From positions 1 through 54,726 of the forward strand of contig CANLOE010000040.1 of assembly GCA_947492745.1 (NCBI GenBank): a stretch of DNA of 54,726 nt. Reading direction: 5' to 3'. The notes below the pieces were generated by a model. It did not search any database, was not told the DNA's origin, and saw nothing but the letters and a program-made list of their open reading frames with translations. The position numbers and the translations under genes were made by a program. This document shows positions 52,501 through 54,726 of the stretch, in pieces. The stretch is from an uncultured Cyclobacteriaceae bacterium. GTDB taxonomy: Bacteria > Bacteroidota > Bacteroidia > Cytophagales > Cyclobacteriaceae. Position 1 is the stretch's first letter. Each line of letters starts with the position of its first letter.

Positions 52501-53681
52501 AGGTGCGTACCCTGCACGTTGCGCAACCGCAGAAGATAGATTTTTCCTATATTGATGCCAATGGCTACCTGTCCCTTTCGGGCGACTACGATGTCGAAGG
52601 GCGGGTGCTGGCCTATGCCCAGGGCAACCCCACCGAAATCCTGGGCCGCGATGGGATACGCACCGTATACCTTTGGGGCCATGACCATACACGGCCCCTG
52701 GCCAGGATAAGCAATGCCCGGACCGCGGACATCAGACGTCTGTTGGCGACCACGGACCTGACCTTTCGCAAGGGACTGACCGCCCGACAGGTCCGTACCC
52801 TCAGGCAGGGACTCCCCATGACCAGCACAGCCACCTTTTACGACTATGACCTCTTGGCGGGAATCCAAAAGACCGTGGACCTGAACGGTAAGTCGCACTC
52901 CTTTACCTACGACAAGCTGCTGCGCCCGGAAAAGGAACTGGACCAGGACCTTCACGTGCTCAAGGAGTACGGGTACGACTATGCGCCGGCCTCCTGTCCG
53001 GAGATGGAGATCAGCGGAAGCCGTACCTTCCCTTCGGATAGGGAGATCACCCTACAGGCCCGGGCCAGTGGTGGACTGCCACCCTACACCTATACCTGGA
53101 AACTACCCGGAAATTCCCGACGCTCCACGCCCACAGGTTCGCCACAGGTCAAGTTCACACTACGAGGGCCCTTGCGCAACATCACGGCCACCTGTATCCT
53201 TCGGGATGCCCTGGGCAGCAAGGTCATGGTCGACCACACCTTCAGCGTGGACGCACCGCCCGATTTTATCAAGGTCATAGATGCACCCTTTGCGGGCAGG
53301 ACCGTGGAACGCCATCAGCCCATGGTCATCCAGTGGGACCAGTACGGGGGCGGTCCGGGAAGGATAGAACTCCTACAGGGCAGCACCTCCCGTTTCATCG
53401 CCACCGTGGCCGACCTTTCGGCATCTCCGAGAGGCCATGAGTGGTACATCAACGTACCGCCCGGAGAAGGGTACCGTATCCGGATAAGGGCGACCGCATC
53501 GGGACTATCGGATACCAGCCGTCCCTTCAACATCCAGGCCGCCACTTGCCTGAGAGATGGGCAACAGAGCAGGGACCCCGACCGCTGCTGCTCGGGCCGA
53601 ATGACCGCAGAGGGCGATTGCAGTACTTCCCTGCTCCGCTGTCCTCCCGGGCTGACCTGCTACTGCGGCTGCTCCCCATAG
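49548..53681 (+). CDS. large secreted RHS/YD-like protein with Cys-rich tail
   Basis: A 1377-aa surface or secreted protein. Signal peptide 1-25 (WPLLCLFLGLFPMGLHAQ). The N-terminal region PNISLPSANATALGQYGEVP with SLSYHAGGVMPDVRPGWTGL is the start seen in Bacteroidota RHS-like proteins. YD-like strands continue (LHYGHDDYSSVM, GRVLAYAQGNPTEILGRDG, SFTYDKLLRPEKELDQD to ~residue 1130). A Cys cluster lies near 888-925 (TEPQCDCGTPP, CMERCDEEHEKC). Beyond it come a PKD-like domain (~1147-1240), a KNH/Ser-Thr-type domain (~1240-1330) and a Cys-rich tail (RCCSGRM, GLTCYCGCSP). No RHS core-boundary motif or recognisable toxin domain ends it. Codon use is visibly more GC-rich than in the repeats upstream. 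The second RHS gene starts 86 bp later. Confidence 0.75.
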   Translation: MKHRYPVWPLLCLFLGLFPMGLHAQVPRPNISLPSANATALGQYGEVPVSKYTGIPDIRIPLYTLKDGKLSLPISLSYHAGGVMPDVRPGWTGLNFTLMAGGAISRVVRGLPDDLDAPVLPLRRNHFDISKILHPLQLSIWSGTFGDRAGYYYHHNVNRGKNWKETARLKDMVFRQKDAKDNEPDMFRFHFMGYSGSFFLTETGQWAVKSEHNIKVVFDEHNIIGLPSEIQAVEDNYHSLPCLKGTTRTFGGFTLITPDGMRYHFGNIRDGSPDNTDAIEYSIPWHQQMIQPWMATTWYLTRVEHPDGQQVDLHYGHDDYSSVMNLSFSMSRTWVYDHNDVFTGIAYEHQGNPAPKYGSYDGSLIRPVYLESIRSAHQVIDFERSDAQQLGYPTEAYLKNDELSKALNGIITDKICVDAFNRPEIHDPLYHQDIYWHYLHDQWPTNDKQAMLRRLKTKKLDEIIIKSRTADTGLRFAFAYNNRPDERLMLQCLTESSWDGTQSKPPYSFSYYDGAALPPYLSEAVDHWGYFNGNTEKCFTLPRSDNFVDLLLEKLGRINILKAPARDRDVALAGTLRAIRYPTGGYTTFEYEQHTYAHYLDSDRQRIVITGRKAAGGLRIKKISSHSGPSDTHPLTRIYHYNSEYDPVNGAQYPSGTLDGLPKYSWSAEERRPGERGDSRIISKRISYQGRQPLGINEHLPHMTYNRVIEQEVGNGYTITDYTGFIDEDGTRHYDDLLPGLYGTSIFTSAFGDRSHERGHPLRERLFDNDGRLVKETNIRYARLSEDAARAVVSSSRTTIIKKEPGKRHSEFRSILLYEARPYLNYYYRYLPIGREEILHYSSGKQRIKSFFEYNSEGLLSRRYTVNSDGRSHGQDHRYAHDFHKSLVADCPTEPQCDCGTPPRYPIGTAWETCMERCDEEHEKCRTNGKKAKGRYAKALWELYRAHRNPLIETRTWAGSPEKVTGGQLSEFADFGTDGGLQVEKVRTLHVAQPQKIDFSYIDANGYLSLSGDYDVEGRVLAYAQGNPTEILGRDGIRTVYLWGHDHTRPLARISNARTADIRRLLATTDLTFRKGLTARQVRTLRQGLPMTSTATFYDYDLLAGIQKTVDLNGKSHSFTYDKLLRPEKELDQDLHVLKEYGYDYAPASCPEMEISGSRTFPSDREITLQARASGGLPPYTYTWKLPGNSRRSTPTGSPQVKFTLRGPLRNITATCILRDALGSKVMVDHTFSVDAPPDFIKVIDAPFAGRTVERHQPMVIQWDQYGGGPGRIELLQGSTSRFIATVADLSASPRGHEWYINVPPGEGYRIRIRATASGLSDTSRPFNIQAATCLRDGQQSRDPDRCCSGRMTAEGDCSTSLLRCPPGLTCYCGCSP

Positions 53682-53687
53682 GGAAAG

Positions 53688-53709
53688 ACCCAGGGGAGCC
53701 TCCCGGGGT
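53688..53709 (+). terminator. GC-rich hairpin between the two RHS-like genes
   Basis: ACCCAGGGGAGCCTCCCGGGGT folds on itself just after the first RHS gene's stop. There is no T run behind it, so it may attenuate or stabilise message rather than terminate fully. Confidence 0.35.
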
Positions 53710-53767
53710 ACCTTTTCCGAACATACACTCCCATAACCCTATCAGTATCGAACCAAAACAGAAAACA

Positions 53768-54726
53768 ATGAAACCAAACTGCCAAAAAAGGCACCTTATC
53801 CTGATATCGGGCCTACTCTATGCCCTGTTCGTCCTCTCCCCCGGAGCTCGGGCACAGGACTCGGGCCATAACCGTATCAGGACCCTTTCCCCCCGTGTAG
53901 CCCTGAACGACACCAAGGCGGGCAGCAAGGAGGAAATCAAGGCATCCATCACCTATTTCGATGGACTCGGTAGGCCCGTGCAGGAAATCATGAAAAAAGC
54001 ATCGCCCCTCGGGAGAGATGAAGTACTCCACATCGAGTACGATGGCCAGGGAAGGCACGTCAGGGACTACCTGCCCTATGCCGCCGAAGTGGGCAATGGC
54101 CACTATAAAAGCGATGCGCCCGAGGCACAGCAGCGCTTCTACCAAGGAGCCGAACGGACCGCATGGGACGGGCATCCCTGGGCCGAAAAGGTATACGATG
54201 CCAGTCCCCTCGACCGCGTGACCGAGCAGGGTGCCTTCGGCACGGCCTGGCAGCCCAACGGTACGTCCACGGCCCATACGGTCAAAATGGAACACGGTAC
54301 CAATGTGAACATGCACCACGTGCGTAGATGGAGCATTGCCAATGGCCTACCGCTATCGGTGGGTCGGTATGGAACGGGCAAACTCCATGTGCTGAGCAGT
54401 ACCGACGAAAACGGAAAAACGGTACGGACCTTTACCGATAACCGTGGCCGGAAAGTGATGGAGCGGACAGAGGGACCACAACCTACGGAAACCTATTATG
54501 TCCATGATGAAAAGGACAACCTGTGCTTTATCCTTCCCCCCGAGCTGATGGCACAGCTCCACGAAGCGCGTAACTACCGCCCTACCGCACAGCAGCTGGA
54601 GGCTTATGCCTTCCGGTACCGTCATGACGGGCGTAACAGGACCATTATAAAAAAAGTGCCCGGCGCACGGCCCGAATACTTTGTCTATGATGGGCGCGAC
54701 CGTCTCGTGCTGCGACAGGACGGGGA
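53768..54726 (+). CDS. DUF6443/RHS-repeat protein, 3' end beyond window
   Basis: Open from ATG 53768 to the window edge (319 codons seen). Signal peptide about 1-30 (ILISGLLYALFVLSPGARAQ), then the DUF6443-type block IKASITYFDGLGRPVQEIMK and LHIEYDGQGRHVRDYLPYAA, followed by YD strands (STDENGKTVRTFTDNRGRKV, YYVHDEKDNLCFILPPEL, YFVYDGRDRLVLRQDG). In complete family members this leads through many YD repeats to a core-boundary motif and a variable C-terminal tip. Same strand as the preceding RHS-like gene, likely one transcription unit. Confidence 0.88.
   Translation, partial: MKPNCQKRHLILISGLLYALFVLSPGARAQDSGHNRIRTLSPRVALNDTKAGSKEEIKASITYFDGLGRPVQEIMKKASPLGRDEVLHIEYDGQGRHVRDYLPYAAEVGNGHYKSDAPEAQQRFYQGAERTAWDGHPWAEKVYDASPLDRVTEQGAFGTAWQPNGTSTAHTVKMEHGTNVNMHHVRRWSIANGLPLSVGRYGTGKLHVLSSTDENGKTVRTFTDNRGRKVMERTEGPQPTETYYVHDEKDNLCFILPPELMAQLHEARNYRPTAQQLEAYAFRYRHDGRNRTIIKKVPGARPEYFVYDGRDRLVLRQDG

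Overview
This window reads as a Bacteroidota chromosome segment, most likely from the Sphingobacteriales/Cytophagales side. The clues are a TonB receptor with a carboxypeptidase-D-like N-terminal domain, DUF6443/RHS-type surface proteins, an HYC-type small protein, Bacteroidota-type B12 enzyme fusions, and a lack of strong Shine-Dalgarno sites. All names come from reading the translations; no database search was possible.

Layout. (1) 1-4.9 kb is a mobile-element scar: an IS1595-family element beside an IS66-family element whose tnpC is broken twice, by a 159-bp MITE and by a nonsense codon. (2) 4.9-10.4 kb holds a PAS/PAS histidine kinase, a barrel-like outer-membrane protein and a lipoprotein alpha-carbonic anhydrase, separated by dense palindromic repeats. 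(3) 10.8-20.0 kb on the minus strand is a heavy-metal (Cu/Ag-like) RND efflux locus: HMA-MauE-like protein, HYC-type protein, CusA, TolC-type channel and CusB. It is interrupted between cusA and the channel gene by a four-helix-bundle (4HB) gene set exactly between arrays of a 7-bp repeat. (4) 20.6-47.5 kb on the plus strand is a near-complete cobalamin cluster with many gene fusions and ATGA overlaps: cbiP, cobD, cbiB, a P-loop NTPase, a B12 riboswitch, a TonB receptor, a [2Fe-2S] protein, an SDR-SUMT fusion, cbiX, cbiL, cbiH-cbiC, bluB, cbiE-cbiT, cbiG-cbiF, cbiJ, cbiD, a NiCoT-like transporter, chlI/D, cbiA, a PduO-type adenosyltransferase, cobW and cobN. (5) 47.5-54.7 kb holds a small lipoprotein and two large RHS-like proteins, the second running off the window.

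How the parts work together. The B12 genes encode an early-cobalt (CbiX, CbiD, CbiG) corrin pathway plus lower-ligand synthesis (BluB) and adenosylation. Cobalt handling is provided by the TonB receptor, NiCoT-like carrier and CobW. CobU, CobS and CobT were not found. CobN with a ChlI/D subunit, normally late-insertion machinery, lies in the same run.

The least ordinary signals are in the non-coding DNA. A heptamer array (AATTGYY)n frames both ends of the 4HB gene, supplies the last codon and stop of cusA, and recurs directly upstream of the cobN start. A 159-bp MITE with a 3-bp TTA/TAA duplication is found repeatedly at one fixed site inside a second palindromic repeat family, with an empty site also present in the window. 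In the B12 cluster the most interesting protein is the SDR-SUMT fusion, a candidate for the missing precorrin-2 oxidation step.
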